A stretch of 54,219 nt of DNA from CAYLRY01 sp964386535 (GCA_964386535.1 CAYLRY010000016.1:1-54219), one strand, 5' to 3'; counted from the stretch's first letter, positions 1 to 9,070 are shown. The notes: a model not told the origin generated them from the letters alone. Program-made: numbers and translations.

Positions 1-54
1 CTGTATTCGTCCCTCTCCCTGAGTTAAACTGTATTCCATTTTTATTCCGGAAAA

Positions 55-642
55 TTATTTATTGATATCCTCGCCTTCATCTGTACAGCCGGACCACCTC
101 TGAAAGAGGTTATGCTTGATTTTGAACAGATCCAGCATTTTACCTACAGTATGGTCAATAATTTCCTGTATGGTCTGCGGTTTATGGTAAAAAGCCGGAA
201 CCGGAGGCATAATTATAGCCCCCATTTCAGTTAACTTCTCCATATTTCTCAGATGGCCAAGGTGTAAGGGGGTTTCCCGGACCAGCAGTAAAAGCTTCTG
301 GCGCTCTTTAAGGGTGACATCACCGGTGCGGATTATCAAATTATCAGTATAAGAATTGGCCAGAGCAGACATTGTTTTGACCGTACAGGGAGCAATTATC
401 ATCCCGTCTCTGAGAAACGAGCCGCTGGATATGCGTGAAGCGACGTCCTTGATATCATAGGTAAAATCTGCCAGCCGGGTTACTTCTTCAATACTGCGGC
501 CGGTTTCATATTTTATGGTAGTTGCTCCGGACTCCGAGATGACCAGATGGGTTTCTATATCTTTAATCCTGGAGAGTACCTCCAGCAGACGTATACCGTA
601 GATTACCCCTGTGGCCCCGGTAATACCAATAATCAAGACCAT
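55..642 (-). CDS. ubiX: UbiX-family flavin prenyltransferase
   Basis: The 195-residue product is a full-length UbiX/Pad1-type flavin prenyltransferase, which makes the prenylated FMN cofactor used by UbiD-type decarboxylases. The N-terminus is a Rossmann FMN site with GITGATG at residues 6-12. The SGSF segment, the APCTVKTMSALA segment and the C-terminal PPVPAFYHKPQT loop are all typical of the family. The ATG start has an AAGGAAGAG ribosome binding site. The gene lies 15 nt downstream of the Smr gene and is probably co-transcribed with it. The expected UbiD partner is not in the window and could lie beyond the left edge. The family call is firm; the pathway served (quinone or aromatic acid decarboxylation) is not visible here. 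Confidence 0.92.
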   Translation of the reverse strand: MVLIIGITGATGVIYGIRLLEVLSRIKDIETHLVISESGATTIKYETGRSIEEVTRLADFTYDIKDVASRISSGSFLRDGMIIAPCTVKTMSALANSYTDNLIIRTGDVTLKERQKLLLLVRETPLHLGHLRNMEKLTEMGAIIMPPVPAFYHKPQTIQEIIDHTVGKMLDLFKIKHNLFQRWSGCTDEGEDINK

Positions 643-657
643 TAAAACTCTTCCTTT

Positions 658-906
658 TTATTTATTAGAAAGCTCAACTTCGGTGGCTCCAATATTGCCG
701 TGATACCGGTCTGCCGGCCTGAATGATTTGACCAGCGGATGACCTGATAAATAACGTCCGACTTCCTGGCGCAACACCCCGGAGCCTTTACCGTGAATAA
801 TACGGACATGAAATATTCCCGCCCGGTACATATCATGTAAAAATTCATCGATCCTGGGTATTGCTTCGTCAACCGTTAACCGGTGCAGGTCAAGTTCAGT
901 TCCCAT
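658..906 (-). CDS. Stand-alone Smr-domain protein
   Basis: This 82-residue protein is essentially one Smr domain, the small MutS-related module found at the C-terminus of MutS2 and as a free protein, where it binds or nicks nucleic acid. The LDLH motif is near residues 5-8, and the conserved IIHGKGSG loop is near residues 36-43. Nothing of the MutS2 ATPase lies upstream, so this is the free form. The ATG start is followed after the stop by ubiX at 15 nt. An overlapping frame at 642-872 is a shadow. The role in this organism is unknown. Confidence 0.8.
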   Translation of the reverse strand: MGTELDLHRLTVDEAIPRIDEFLHDMYRAGIFHVRIIHGKGSGVLRQEVGRYLSGHPLVKSFRPADRYHGNIGATEVELSNK

Positions 907-1018
907 TTCAACCCCTTATTATCCTGAAAGAGATTGATATTATCTTACCATTGATTACATTGAAAGTCATCCGGGAGTCATTTGCTTTTGACCGCGCTCT
1001 GAAATAGTTGTTAAAATT

Positions 1019-1930
1019 ATGCCTGTGAACATCCGTCCGGAAATTGAAAAACTCATCTTTGCGGTACAAAACGATACGGTTCACGGAGCCGGTGAACTGG
1101 CTAGAAAATCAGTCAGTATCCTTGAAATGGCTGCCAGGCAGTCTTTTTGTTCGAGTGTTGAGCAGCTAAAAACTGAACAGAGGGAAATCGCTCAAAGATT
1201 AATGGCTTCACGTCCTTCAATGGCCTCTGTTTATAATATGATAAACCGGTTGCTCCTGGCGATGGATCAATTTCAGAAACAGGATATAGAAGCTCTGAGA
1301 AATGAAATCATCAATTGCGTTGAAGTCCTGAAAAATAATTCAGATCAGGCTGTAAGGCAGATAGCCCGGAAAGCTGCCGGCCTGATGGCTCAAGACAGGG
1401 TAATTTTCACACATAGTTACAGTTCTACGGTTGAATTAGCCCTTAAACTGGTCTTAGAAAACTCAACAGCCCAAATAATTGTAACACGGTCAGGCGCAGG
1501 GCGCATTGGAGAGAAAATGATCCGGAATCTGAGCAGCTATCCTTGCAGCCTGATGTATATTGATGACACCGCCATGGGTTATTATGTTTCAAAGGCCCAA
1601 AAAGTGGTAGTGGGAGCTGATCGTATCTGCGCTGACGGTGCGCTGGTCAACGGCGCCGGTACTTATTTACTGGCACTGGCAGCCTGTAGAGCAGGCGTAC
1701 CCTTTTATGTTCTATGCGAAACACTCAAGTTTGATACCCGTGTATCCAGCGTAGATGTTTATCTGGAGGAGAAAGATCCTGCTGAGTTAACAGGTACAGG
1801 TGTTTTACCTGGAAAAGTTGAGGTAAAAAATCTCTATTTTGATATTACCCCGCTTGACTTGATTACAGGTTTTATTACTGAATGCGGACTCATACCTCAA
1901 AAAGAAATCCTGGCATACCTTAAAAAATAG
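1019..1930 (+). CDS. eIF-2B alpha/ribose-1,5-bisphosphate isomerase-like protein
   Basis: The 303-residue protein belongs to the initiation factor 2B/5-methylthioribose-1-phosphate isomerase/ribose-1,5-bisphosphate isomerase superfamily. An N-terminal helical region (about 1-110) precedes the isomerase-type Rossmann fold. Visible motifs are the IFTHSYSSTVE stretch near residue 130, the SGAGRIGE stretch near 160, and GADRICADGALVNGAGTY near 198-215, which matches the family's GAD-x-(IV)-x-x-xG-x-x-xN-K/G-GT pattern. In bacteria such proteins are sugar-phosphate isomerases rather than translation factors, but the substrate cannot be told from sequence. No clear ribosome binding site precedes the ATG. 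The gene stands alone on the plus strand and faces the Nudix gene. Confidence 0.8.
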   Translation: MPVNIRPEIEKLIFAVQNDTVHGAGELARKSVSILEMAARQSFCSSVEQLKTEQREIAQRLMASRPSMASVYNMINRLLLAMDQFQKQDIEALRNEIINCVEVLKNNSDQAVRQIARKAAGLMAQDRVIFTHSYSSTVELALKLVLENSTAQIIVTRSGAGRIGEKMIRNLSSYPCSLMYIDDTAMGYYVSKAQKVVVGADRICADGALVNGAGTYLLALAACRAGVPFYVLCETLKFDTRVSSVDVYLEEKDPAELTGTGVLPGKVEVKNLYFDITPLDLITGFITECGLIPQKEILAYLKK

Positions 1931-1980
1931 ACTTCTGGTAATGCTCCGTGCAGCTCTGGAATTAATCCGCGGCTATTTTT

Positions 1981-2379
1981 TCAGGTGACTTTTTCCAATG
2001 CCTCTTTCAATTTGGGAACAGTCTCGTAGAGATCTATTTCTGAAGGGTATATCCATTTAAATTCCAAATGTTCCCAGTCTATTTTGATTTTTTCCGGGTT
2101 GATTACCTGGAATAAATAAGGATGTACAACCCAGTTCACCTTTAAATTCTCATCTGGTACTTCAAGAGGATCTCCCTTTCTGACGAACAACAAATCGGTT
2201 TCCTTCAGACCGGCTTCTTCCTTAATTTCAATTAGCGATTGCTCATCCGGCGTTTTTTCGATAAATCCGCTGATAGCTGCCCATTTCCCCTGATAAGTTC
2301 CCACTTTACTGCTGCGCCTGAGTATTAAGATCCTCCGGTGAGATTCCAGAAAACAGGTTACAACATGCCTGGTCTGCAT
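1981..2379 (-). CDS. Nudix hydrolase with shortened Nudix box
   Basis: The 132-residue protein has the size and N-terminal strand pattern of a Nudix pyrophosphohydrolase (RHVVTCFLESHRRILILRRS). The Nudix box starts at GFIEK and ends at IEIKEEAGL. Compared with the consensus GX5EX7REUXEEXGU it is two residues short (the usual Gly-Glu is missing) and the Arg is replaced by Ile. The metal-binding Glu-Glu pair is kept. It may therefore still bind metal but with altered activity. It is probably transcribed after pncC, which ends 15 nt upstream. Confidence 0.8.
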   Translation of the reverse strand: MQTRHVVTCFLESHRRILILRRSSKVGTYQGKWAAISGFIEKTPDEQSLIEIKEEAGLKETDLLFVRKGDPLEVPDENLKVNWVVHPYLFQVINPEKIKIDWEHLEFKWIYPSEIDLYETVPKLKEALEKVT

Positions 2380-2394
2380 TGCTAGCCCCGCCTT

Positions 2395-2880
2395 CTATTT
2401 CATACTGATCTGCAAGAGGTATTCTTTTACCCATGCCAGAGCCGCTTCAGCAGCCTGTTCCTTGTTTGCTTCACGAGTGCCTTGGAAGATGTGTTTCCGG
2501 CTGAAAGTGCCGTTTTTATGTGAAAGCCCGATATAAAAAAGACCAACTGGCTTGTCATTTGTAGCTCCCGTGGGTCCGGCGATACCTGTATCTGCTACAC
2601 AGATATCTACTCCCAGTACGAGCCTGCCGCCTTCAGCCATTTCCTGTGCCACCTGAGAGCTTACCGCTCCATATTCTTTAAGCGTCTTTTCCTTTACGGC
2701 AACCAGTTTCATTTTAATGTAATTGCTATAAGTAGTGATGGAACCCTGGTAGTAGTCCGAACTACCGGAAACATTGGTAATCAAATGCGAAATAAGCCCG
2801 CCGGTGGCTGATTCCACAGCACCCAATGTTAACTGGCGCTCTTTTAATAATTCACCTATTTCATGTGCTATATTAGACAT
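2395..2880 (-). CDS. pncC: Nicotinamide-nucleotide amidase (CinA C-terminal domain)
   Basis: The 161-residue protein is a stand-alone CinA C-terminal domain, the nicotinamide mononucleotide deamidase that returns NMN to NaMN in pyridine nucleotide recycling. The ESATGG motif lies near residues 23-28 (catalytic Ser), GSITTYS near 46-52, and the family signature TGIAGPTG near 98-105. The N-terminal molybdopterin-binding-like half of long CinA proteins is absent, which is common. It sits between the radical SAM gene upstream (2-nt gap) and the Nudix gene downstream, forming a probable three-gene transcript. Confidence 0.92.
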   Translation of the reverse strand: MSNIAHEIGELLKERQLTLGAVESATGGLISHLITNVSGSSDYYQGSITTYSNYIKMKLVAVKEKTLKEYGAVSSQVAQEMAEGGRLVLGVDICVADTGIAGPTGATNDKPVGLFYIGLSHKNGTFSRKHIFQGTREANKEQAAEAALAWVKEYLLQISMK

Positions 2881-2882
2881 TT

Positions 2883-4034
2883 TTAAATAAACTCTTCCAT
2901 CAAAGAAAAGATGATCTCAGGGTCAAGCCTCTGTGCGCCTTTCAACAGCTTATTCTTAATCTGCTCCACCAGATCACAACGCTGTTCATCCTGCATATCG
3001 TTTAAGTTTTTATATACCCCAACCCTTCTGCCAACCATGAAATTGGCTTTATCACGTTCCGTCAAAGCCTCAAATTTTGCCAGGATTTTCAAAAGTCTTT
3101 CTTTATCACCGGGTAATTTACCCTGGAGTTCGGGCAACAGGTTAGAAATATGATCGCTGATATATTGTGAACTGGTATTAAGGTTTTGTATTAGTATTCC
3201 CTGTTCTTTAATAATCTCCTCATCTGAAGCACGTTTGAATCTCCCACTGATTATTTCAATATAAAGAGGAACTTTATTATTTATTATTAAAGTCCGTGGG
3301 CGGATAAAATCAGGATTAATTTCGTTCAATACCTTTGCCGTATGGCGAGCATGCAGCTCAGATAAATTTTTACCTCCCAATCCCAGTATGATATATTCAC
3401 TTAGTGAAATACCGGATTCAACAATTTTGCGTCCGCCTTTGATGTGTTGATCGGCTGTTTCTCCTTTATTCATATATTCCAGGATCCGATCATAACCGGA
3501 CTCCAATCCAATGTGTAACCGGGTCAATCCCGCTTGCCTGAGTTCCATGAGTTCAGATGGTTTTTTCCTGGCAACAGTTTGGGCTCTGGCATAGCCGGTT
3601 ACCTGCTTGACTCTGGGAAAAGTTGCTTTTAAGTAAGTAATCACGTCAGCCAGGTCTTCAGTCTTTAAGATCAGACAATTGGCGTCCTGTAAAAAGACAT
3701 TTTCGCCGCCTCCATAAAGCCATAACGCAACATTTCTGAAAGATTCATTGGGGGGATCTTTGAGGACAAGGTTCACCACCTTTTGCATGCCCCCTGAAGT
3801 GCCGGATTTGTATGTAATTTCCAGGATTTTGTCCCTCATTATTTTGGCGGTGGCGATATCTTTCTTTATTTCTTCTACGGTGCGTATTTCAAAGGGTTTA
3901 TCTTTATAGGCAATACAAAATCTACATTTATTCCAGGGACAATTGCGCGTAACGCGAATTAACAAAGAGTTAGACTCACTGGGAGGCCTGACCGGTCCAA
4001 TCTCAAAAGAATACGCCATATAGTCCGCCTTCAA
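2883..4034 (-). CDS. Radical SAM protein, unknown function
   Basis: This 383-residue protein has a radical SAM core. The cluster motif is C32-x4-C37-x2-C40 (in NCPWNKCRFC), one residue longer in the first gap than the classic CX3CX2C; this spacing recurs in a subset of the family. Other features are WLYGGGENVFLQD around residue 105, which corresponds to the SAM-binding glycine strand, and LTRLHIGLESG near 170. No accessory cluster motif or B12 domain is seen. It heads the probable transcript with pncC and the Nudix gene. The substrate is unknown. Confidence 0.8.
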   Translation of the reverse strand: MKADYMAYSFEIGPVRPPSESNSLLIRVTRNCPWNKCRFCIAYKDKPFEIRTVEEIKKDIATAKIMRDKILEITYKSGTSGGMQKVVNLVLKDPPNESFRNVALWLYGGGENVFLQDANCLILKTEDLADVITYLKATFPRVKQVTGYARAQTVARKKPSELMELRQAGLTRLHIGLESGYDRILEYMNKGETADQHIKGGRKIVESGISLSEYIILGLGGKNLSELHARHTAKVLNEINPDFIRPRTLIINNKVPLYIEIISGRFKRASDEEIIKEQGILIQNLNTSSQYISDHISNLLPELQGKLPGDKERLLKILAKFEALTERDKANFMVGRRVGVYKNLNDMQDEQRCDLVEQIKNKLLKGAQRLDPEIIFSLMEEFI

Positions 4035-4116
4035 GAATAAACCTTAAATTTGATTATATGATAGTGGCTGGATAAAATAAAGGGGATTTCAATTATCTTA
4101 AGGCAGGTATCTTTGT

Positions 4117-4407
4117 TTGAACAGCAGCGCTTCCAACTCTTTAAGATTATCTGTAAAAGTAATTGCGAATGCCTCCAGGAATGAAATCCTGGGGTTTGTT
4201 AATGGAACCTGGCGGTTAAGGATTGCCGCTCCACCTGAGAAAGGTAAGGCAAATAAAGAACTGATTGAGTTCTTGAGTAACCAACTGAAGATTGGAAAAG
4301 ATGCAGTGCATATTATAAAGGGGCATACCAGCCATAATAAAATCATTGGTATAACCGGAATCACTCAGGAGGAGCTGATCTTAAAATTATCACCCCATAA
4401 GATTTAA
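4117..4407 (+). CDS. DUF167/YggU family protein
   Basis: The 96-residue protein belongs to the YggU/DUF167 family, small conserved alpha/beta proteins of unknown function. Visible hallmarks are LSVKVIANASRNEI at the start of the fold, LRIAAPPEKGKANKELIEF in the middle (the family PPxxGKAN motif), and IIKGHTSHNKIIGI. The start is a TTG with an AGGCAGG ribosome binding site 9 to 10 nt upstream. It is a single gene on the plus strand between two minus-strand blocks. The antisense reading frame at 4098-4364 is a shadow. Confidence 0.85.
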   Translation: MNSSASNSLRLSVKVIANASRNEILGFVNGTWRLRIAAPPEKGKANKELIEFLSNQLKIGKDAVHIIKGHTSHNKIIGITGITQEELILKLSPHKI

Positions 4408-4412
4408 ACCCC

Positions 4413-6836
4413 TTATTTTTCTGTTTTTACCCTGATGTCTATCCCGTCAGTAATAAATTCTATGGTGCCATTCTTGTCCGTACGGTAGATTCGTCCTGAT
4501 AGGCCAAGACAGTTTTGCAGCCGGGACAGCACCTTCTGGTCAGGGTGATTATACAGGTTATCTGCTCCAACAGAGATACAGGCTATTTGAGGATGGACGG
4601 CTGATAAAAAATTTATAGACGTGGATGTGGATGACCCGTGATGCGCAACTTTTAAGACTGTAGCATTCAAATCAGCACGCCTGTTGATTAGACTATCCTC
4701 AGTTTTTATGCCTGTATCCGCCATAAAGAGAAAGGACACTTCCCGTATCGTAAGCTTAATCACTAAACCGTTATCATCAAAATCGGTTTCCTTTTGATTG
4801 ACGGTCAAATCAGGAGGACTTAAAATCTTTAAGCTGGTTTCAGGCGCCAGGTTGATGTTCTGACCGGCAATGGCAGCAGTACATTTTATGTTTTGTGTTA
4901 AGATCTGGTTTTGCCATTCTTTGAAAACGGGTAATTCCGAAATAAGGTTTGGCGCCAGCACCTGGTTAACGTGGTATCGATGAAGTACCTCGACCAGACC
5001 GGTTAAATGATCCGTGTGAGGGTGTGTTAAAACTAACAGATCTATGGTTCTGTCCCAGAAAGGCATTTTTTCACTTAATTCCTGGCAAATTATATGAGGA
5101 CTGGGACCACCATCTATTAGAATATCCTGACTTCCATACTGTATCAAAATTGCGTCTCCTTCTTTTACATCCAGGATACTGATATGCCAGCTTGAATCAG
5201 GCATCGTAGCAGCGGTAACAGAGGTCATCAGCGCTATAGCTAATAGAGGCGTAATCACCAATTTTTTTGGAATCTTAGAATAGCAGCTTAAAGTACGGCT
5301 GGCCGTGGATTTAACTGATTTTAAAAAGACTATGAATTGATGCGCCAGTATCCGTACCTTAGCTGTCCATGACACAATTATTGTCAGTATTACATAAAGA
5401 GACCAGACAAACCCTTTGGAAATCTGTCCTATATTTAGGTAAGCCAGAGGAATGCTGGCAAAAAAATTAACCGAAACCAGCATATAAGAAAGACAGAACC
5501 AGGAAGTCCAGCCTATTATCTGCGCAGCGGGCCCAGAGATAAGGCCGGCAATTGCTGTTATGATGCCGGTGACGATAATAGCTGGAAGGGCCGGCGCAAC
5601 CGCTAGAGTAGCCAGTGGACTGATCAAAGATACAGTGTGAAAATAATAAGCTATTAAAGGCCAGACCGCCAATAAAGCGGCAATCGTAATACACAAACTG
5701 TCAATTATGATCATTATTGGACGAAAGGCGAAACTTTCGGAACTCATCACTGCGGATATGCGCTCCAGCGACCAGTTTTGTAAATGAGGCGCAATTAATA
5801 TCAGACCCAGAATAGCTACGAAACTGAATTGAAATGACACGCTCCACAGAATTTGAGGATTCACTCCTACCATCACTGCTGCGCTGAAAGCGAGTGCCGG
5901 TAAGGCGCTTTTTTGTCTTCCCAGTAATTCCGCAATTAAAAACATGGTGGCCATGATGGCTGCCCTGATAACCGGAGCCTGCATGCCGGTTAGCAGCGCA
6001 TAAAGCCAGACTATGAAAAGTGAAACCCATATGTAAATAGAATATCTGCGTCCCCAAATCCAGATCCCCAGGGATATAAATATACCGGCGATAATGCTCA
6101 GGTTGATTCCTGAAATAGCCAGCAGGTGAGAAGTGCCGGTTATGGATAAACTGGTCTTTAAAGACTCCGGTATAGTGCTTTTCATACCCAGAACAATACC
6201 CTTACTCAAAGAAGCCTGGGGTTCAGGAAGCGCTCTGGACAAGGACCTGGAAAGAGCTTCTCTTAAAGAGTATACCCAGCTTAACGGAGTGATTCCGCTC
6301 CCGGGCTCTAACACTTTTATTTCCGGATACAAAACGGTCGCCTGGATGCCCCTCTGGGCCAGATAAGCCTGATAATCAAAATTATCCAGTTTACCCGGTT
6401 CCTGTAGTTTGCCCTTCAGCCATATCAGATCACCATATTGATATCCCGGATAACGGGGAACGAATAACAGTACCACACCCTGACATTTTTGCCATGCTCC
6501 ATCATAGTAATACTCTCCTATGTCTAATTCTATTTGGGTAGTATTATCTCGAACATCGGGCGGAGCACTTATAGTTCCTTTTAATTCAATAGTCCCCTTT
6601 TCAATAAGATAGGAGATGTCATTATCTAAAGTATTACCGGTAGAGCAATAATATGCTGCCCCGAAAAAAGCGGCGAGGCAAATGGCGCCTATAATAAGCT
6701 TCGTTCGGTGTTTTTTTATGATAAATACAAGAGATAAAGGCAGGAGTCCGCTCAACACCAACCATGCCGGCAAAGAAAATATTGAGCCTAAAAAAATCCC
6801 GAATACCCAGGCTGCGCTAATGGAAATGAGTCTCAT
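4413..6836 (-). CDS. comEC: ComEC/Rec2 DNA-uptake channel
   Basis: The 807-residue protein has the full ComEC architecture. N-terminal membrane helices are followed by a DUF4131 soluble domain (about 80-200), the multi-helix competence domain (about 225-500, with GTSHLLAISGINLSI near 232-246), and a C-terminal metallo-beta-lactamase-like domain (about 545-800) carrying the HPHTDH metal motif and a downstream AHHGS motif. ComEC is the inner-membrane channel that imports single-stranded DNA. The gene follows comEA by 17 nt, the common competence pair. No other competence genes are in the window, so natural transformability is only an inference. Confidence 0.93.
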   Translation of the reverse strand: MRLISISAAWVFGIFLGSIFSLPAWLVLSGLLPLSLVFIIKKHRTKLIIGAICLAAFFGAAYYCSTGNTLDNDISYLIEKGTIELKGTISAPPDVRDNTTQIELDIGEYYYDGAWQKCQGVVLLFVPRYPGYQYGDLIWLKGKLQEPGKLDNFDYQAYLAQRGIQATVLYPEIKVLEPGSGITPLSWVYSLREALSRSLSRALPEPQASLSKGIVLGMKSTIPESLKTSLSITGTSHLLAISGINLSIIAGIFISLGIWIWGRRYSIYIWVSLFIVWLYALLTGMQAPVIRAAIMATMFLIAELLGRQKSALPALAFSAAVMVGVNPQILWSVSFQFSFVAILGLILIAPHLQNWSLERISAVMSSESFAFRPIMIIIDSLCITIAALLAVWPLIAYYFHTVSLISPLATLAVAPALPAIIVTGIITAIAGLISGPAAQIIGWTSWFCLSYMLVSVNFFASIPLAYLNIGQISKGFVWSLYVILTIIVSWTAKVRILAHQFIVFLKSVKSTASRTLSCYSKIPKKLVITPLLAIALMTSVTAATMPDSSWHISILDVKEGDAILIQYGSQDILIDGGPSPHIICQELSEKMPFWDRTIDLLVLTHPHTDHLTGLVEVLHRYHVNQVLAPNLISELPVFKEWQNQILTQNIKCTAAIAGQNINLAPETSLKILSPPDLTVNQKETDFDDNGLVIKLTIREVSFLFMADTGIKTEDSLINRRADLNATVLKVAHHGSSTSTSINFLSAVHPQIACISVGADNLYNHPDQKVLSRLQNCLGLSGRIYRTDKNGTIEFITDGIDIRVKTEK

Positions 6837-6853
6837 GAAGTTTCAATCCGCTC

Positions 6854-7363
6854 TCAGTCTGATAATGATATGAAGGACTTTATTTTCTCAAAAGTGTTCT
6901 GGCTGATTCCCGGCACCCGGGTTATCTCGTTGATGTTATGAAAAAAACCATTTTGCTGTCTATAATCGACAATGGCTTGTGCTTTAGTGTTGCCGATATC
7001 AGGCAGCGCTTCCAATAGCCAGACATCAGCCCGGTTAATATCTATTTTCTGAGCTTCCTGGCGTTCTTCCTTGTATGGAATATAAAGACGGATTTGAGTC
7101 AGATCAGCTTCATTTGTAGCCCCACCTGATGCCTGGATAATGTCAACAAAGCCATCATTTTCTCTTAATGGATACAATCCCGGATTGGCGATGGCACCCT
7201 CCACGTAAATCTCCCCACTGAGTTTGATTGTCTCAGGAGGCATGATTACTAAGGGCTGCCCTCTTTCCCGGTTTATCCAAATCGATAGGCTGCTGGCAAT
7301 TATAATAAGGATTAAAACCCCGGTAGCCGCCAACCAGAACCAGGTGAATTTATCGGTAGACAT
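6854..7363 (-). CDS. comEA: ComEA-like helix-hairpin-helix DNA-binding protein
   Basis: The 169-residue product starts with a single membrane anchor (about residues 8-28), followed by an SLBB-type domain (IYVEGAIANPGLYPL) and a C-terminal helix-hairpin-helix pair (KIDINRADVWLLEALPDIG, then ITRVPGI). This is the ComEA DNA receptor layout. I place the start at 7363 because a strong GGGAGG site lies 7 nt before this ATG; an in-frame start ten codons upstream at 7393 lacks such a site. It precedes comEC and is expected to hand captured DNA to the ComEC channel outside the membrane. Confidence 0.9.
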   Translation of the reverse strand: MSTDKFTWFWLAATGVLILIIIASSLSIWINRERGQPLVIMPPETIKLSGEIYVEGAIANPGLYPLRENDGFVDIIQASGGATNEADLTQIRLYIPYKEERQEAQKIDINRADVWLLEALPDIGNTKAQAIVDYRQQNGFFHNINEITRVPGISQNTFEKIKSFISLSD

Positions 7364-7460
7364 AAAAGCCTCCCAGTTAAGATTAATAGGCAACCAGGAT
7401 GGCAGTGATAATACTGAGATAAAAAATTAAAGAGGTAAAATTTCAGGTGCGCTTAAAAAG

Positions 7461-8123
7461 CTAACCGCCTCTTAAAACTGTCTTTAGTTGTTCTTCAACA
7501 TCACTTGTAGTTAAGGCGATAATCTGATCCCCGCTCTGTAACTCAATCTCTGGTGAAGCCAGAAGAGGTTTTTGATCTCTGCGCATTATCAGAGTTAATA
7601 TACTTCCTGCCGGCAGATTGATTTCTTTTATCTTTTTCCCAATACTTCTAGAATCTGCCGGGATTTTTATTTCAACCAGTTCCATGCCACGATCCCTGAA
7701 AGTCAGTAGATGAGTAAGAATATGCGTGGGAACCTCTTGTTGTATATATTCCATTATTACATTGGTGCTATTGACTGTGACATCAATCCCTAGCTTACGA
7801 AAAAGAATATCATTTTTGGGATTTGAACTGCGGGCAATAGTCCTTGGTACTTTAAATTTATATTTGGCCACCTGGCAGGCAACCAGATTATCTTCATCGT
7901 CACCTGTGACCGCAATCAGCATGTCTGCCCTGCCTGTACCGGCATCTGCCTGTACTGCTGCCTCACATCCATCACCGTGCAAACATATACTCCCCAGCTC
8001 ATTGGAAATGAATTCTATCCGGCTTCTGTCTTTTTCAATGATCAGCACTTCATGCCCCTCGCTTATCAGGGCCTTTGCCAGATGATATCCAACTTTACCA
8101 CCACCGATGACAATGATATACAT
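7461..8123 (-). CDS. TrkA-type RCK protein with RCK_N and RCK_C domains
   Basis: This 220-residue protein has an N-terminal nucleotide-binding Rossmann domain (IIVIGGGKVGYHLAKAL at the start, acidic LIIEKD at the end of strand 2) and a C-terminal RCK_C domain (about 140-218, with PAGSILTLIMRRDQ and LQSGDQIIALT). Such proteins gate K+ transporters in response to NAD(H) or nucleotides. It lies 2 nt downstream of a shorter RCK_N-only paralogue. Upstream are a universal stress protein and an APC permease, so its partner here is more likely that permease than a Trk/Ktr channel; no K+ channel gene is in the window. Confidence 0.88.
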   Translation of the reverse strand: MYIIVIGGGKVGYHLAKALISEGHEVLIIEKDRSRIEFISNELGSICLHGDGCEAAVQADAGTGRADMLIAVTGDDEDNLVACQVAKYKFKVPRTIARSSNPKNDILFRKLGIDVTVNSTNVIMEYIQQEVPTHILTHLLTFRDRGMELVEIKIPADSRSIGKKIKEINLPAGSILTLIMRRDQKPLLASPEIELQSGDQIIALTTSDVEEQLKTVLRGG

Positions 8124-8125
8124 AG

Positions 8126-8539
8126 TTAACCTTTTTGACCTTTGCCCAGTAAATTATCTTTAAGCAGTTGTGCAAAAATAGTTGTGGGACTGAATGCCTC
8201 CAATCCTAAATTATTATAAAGTTCACGCCTTAAAGGGTCATAAATTCTGAGAACTACTTTTGGTACTTTAAAAATGTGTTTGGCTATTTGAGCTGCTAAT
8301 ACATTGCGATTATCTCCCTGAGTAACTGCTACAAAGGCGCTGGCATTTTCTATGCCAGCTGTTCTTAATGTGGCATCGTCGGTCCCATCTCCCACTAAAG
8401 CTGTGCCTTTAAAATCTGCCGGTAGGCGACGGAAACTATATTCATTTAAATCTAGAATGGTAACCTGGTGTCCTTCAGCATCCAGCATAGTAGCCAGCAA
8501 AGCGCCGGTCCTACCGCACCCCATAATGACTATTTTCAT
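8126..8539 (-). CDS. TrkA-N (RCK_N-only) regulatory protein
   Basis: The 137-residue protein is a single RCK_N Rossmann domain. It shows the dinucleotide motif GCGRTGALLA near residues 7-16, an acidic residue at the end of strand 2 (TILDLNE), and the GDGTDD loop near residues 51-56. It lacks the RCK_C domain present in its downstream neighbour. The two genes are separated by 2 nt, so they probably make a hetero-complex in which one subunit has the ligand-binding C-terminal domain. Confidence 0.87.
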   Translation of the reverse strand: MKIVIMGCGRTGALLATMLDAEGHQVTILDLNEYSFRRLPADFKGTALVGDGTDDATLRTAGIENASAFVAVTQGDNRNVLAAQIAKHIFKVPKVVLRIYDPLRRELYNNLGLEAFSPTTIFAQLLKDNLLGKGQKG

Positions 8540-8551
8540 GTTTTAGTCCAT

Positions 8552-8998
8552 TTATCCGTTATGTTGTGAAAAAAGCATGACCTGGCAGGGAGCATTTTTT
8601 AAAATGTACGGAATAATATTTCCCAGGCTGAATTGTCCGAATCTAAGCTTATATCTGACACCCATTAATATTAAGTCTATTTTTCTTTCAACAGCTTCAT
8701 CAATAATGGTAGGGGCAACTTCTCTGGATTGGAGTAAATCCGTTTCTATTACCTGGTCTTCTTCTTCAGCTATCTTTTCTGCTCTATCCAACAATTCTTC
8801 GGCACGTCTGGTTTCTGATTCAATTTCAGCTTCTAAAGGTAAGGAACGTTTGATAGTGATTACGTACATGACATAAATTTTACTTTTATCTTTCCTGGCG
8901 ATCCAACAAGCCATGCGCATGGTTTCATCATCAGCTTCAGTACCTGTTAGAGGTACCAGTATGCGCCGGAAAATTAATTTCTTTTTAGAATCAATCAT
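8552..8998 (-). CDS. Universal stress protein family
   Basis: The 148-residue protein is one UspA domain. The N-terminal strand IFRRILVPLTGTEAD, the central VIETDLLQSREVAPTIIDEA and the C-terminal DLILMGVRYK with APCQVMLF are typical. The ATP-binding signature G-x2-G-x9-G is not clean: the second Gly is replaced (GVRY), so it may belong to the non-ATP-binding subgroup. It lies between the APC permease gene (72 nt upstream) and the two RCK genes (12 nt downstream), suggesting a regulatory module on the transporter. Confidence 0.85.
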   Translation of the reverse strand: MIDSKKKLIFRRILVPLTGTEADDETMRMACWIARKDKSKIYVMYVITIKRSLPLEAEIESETRRAEELLDRAEKIAEEEDQVIETDLLQSREVAPTIIDEAVERKIDLILMGVRYKLRFGQFSLGNIIPYILKNAPCQVMLFSQHNG

Positions 8999-9070
8999 AC
9001 GAATAATAAAACATTATAGTCTGTATGTCATAATGAATTCAACAAAGATGCTGCTCTGATCATATATTGC

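Noticed and set aside
642..872. 76-codon minus-strand frame overlapping the Smr gene
   Set aside because: It lies in another frame of the Smr gene, which has clear family motifs, and has no own ribosome binding site.
4098..4364. 88-codon minus-strand frame opposite DUF167
   Set aside because: Antisense shadow of a recognisable family gene with a TTG start and ribosome binding site.
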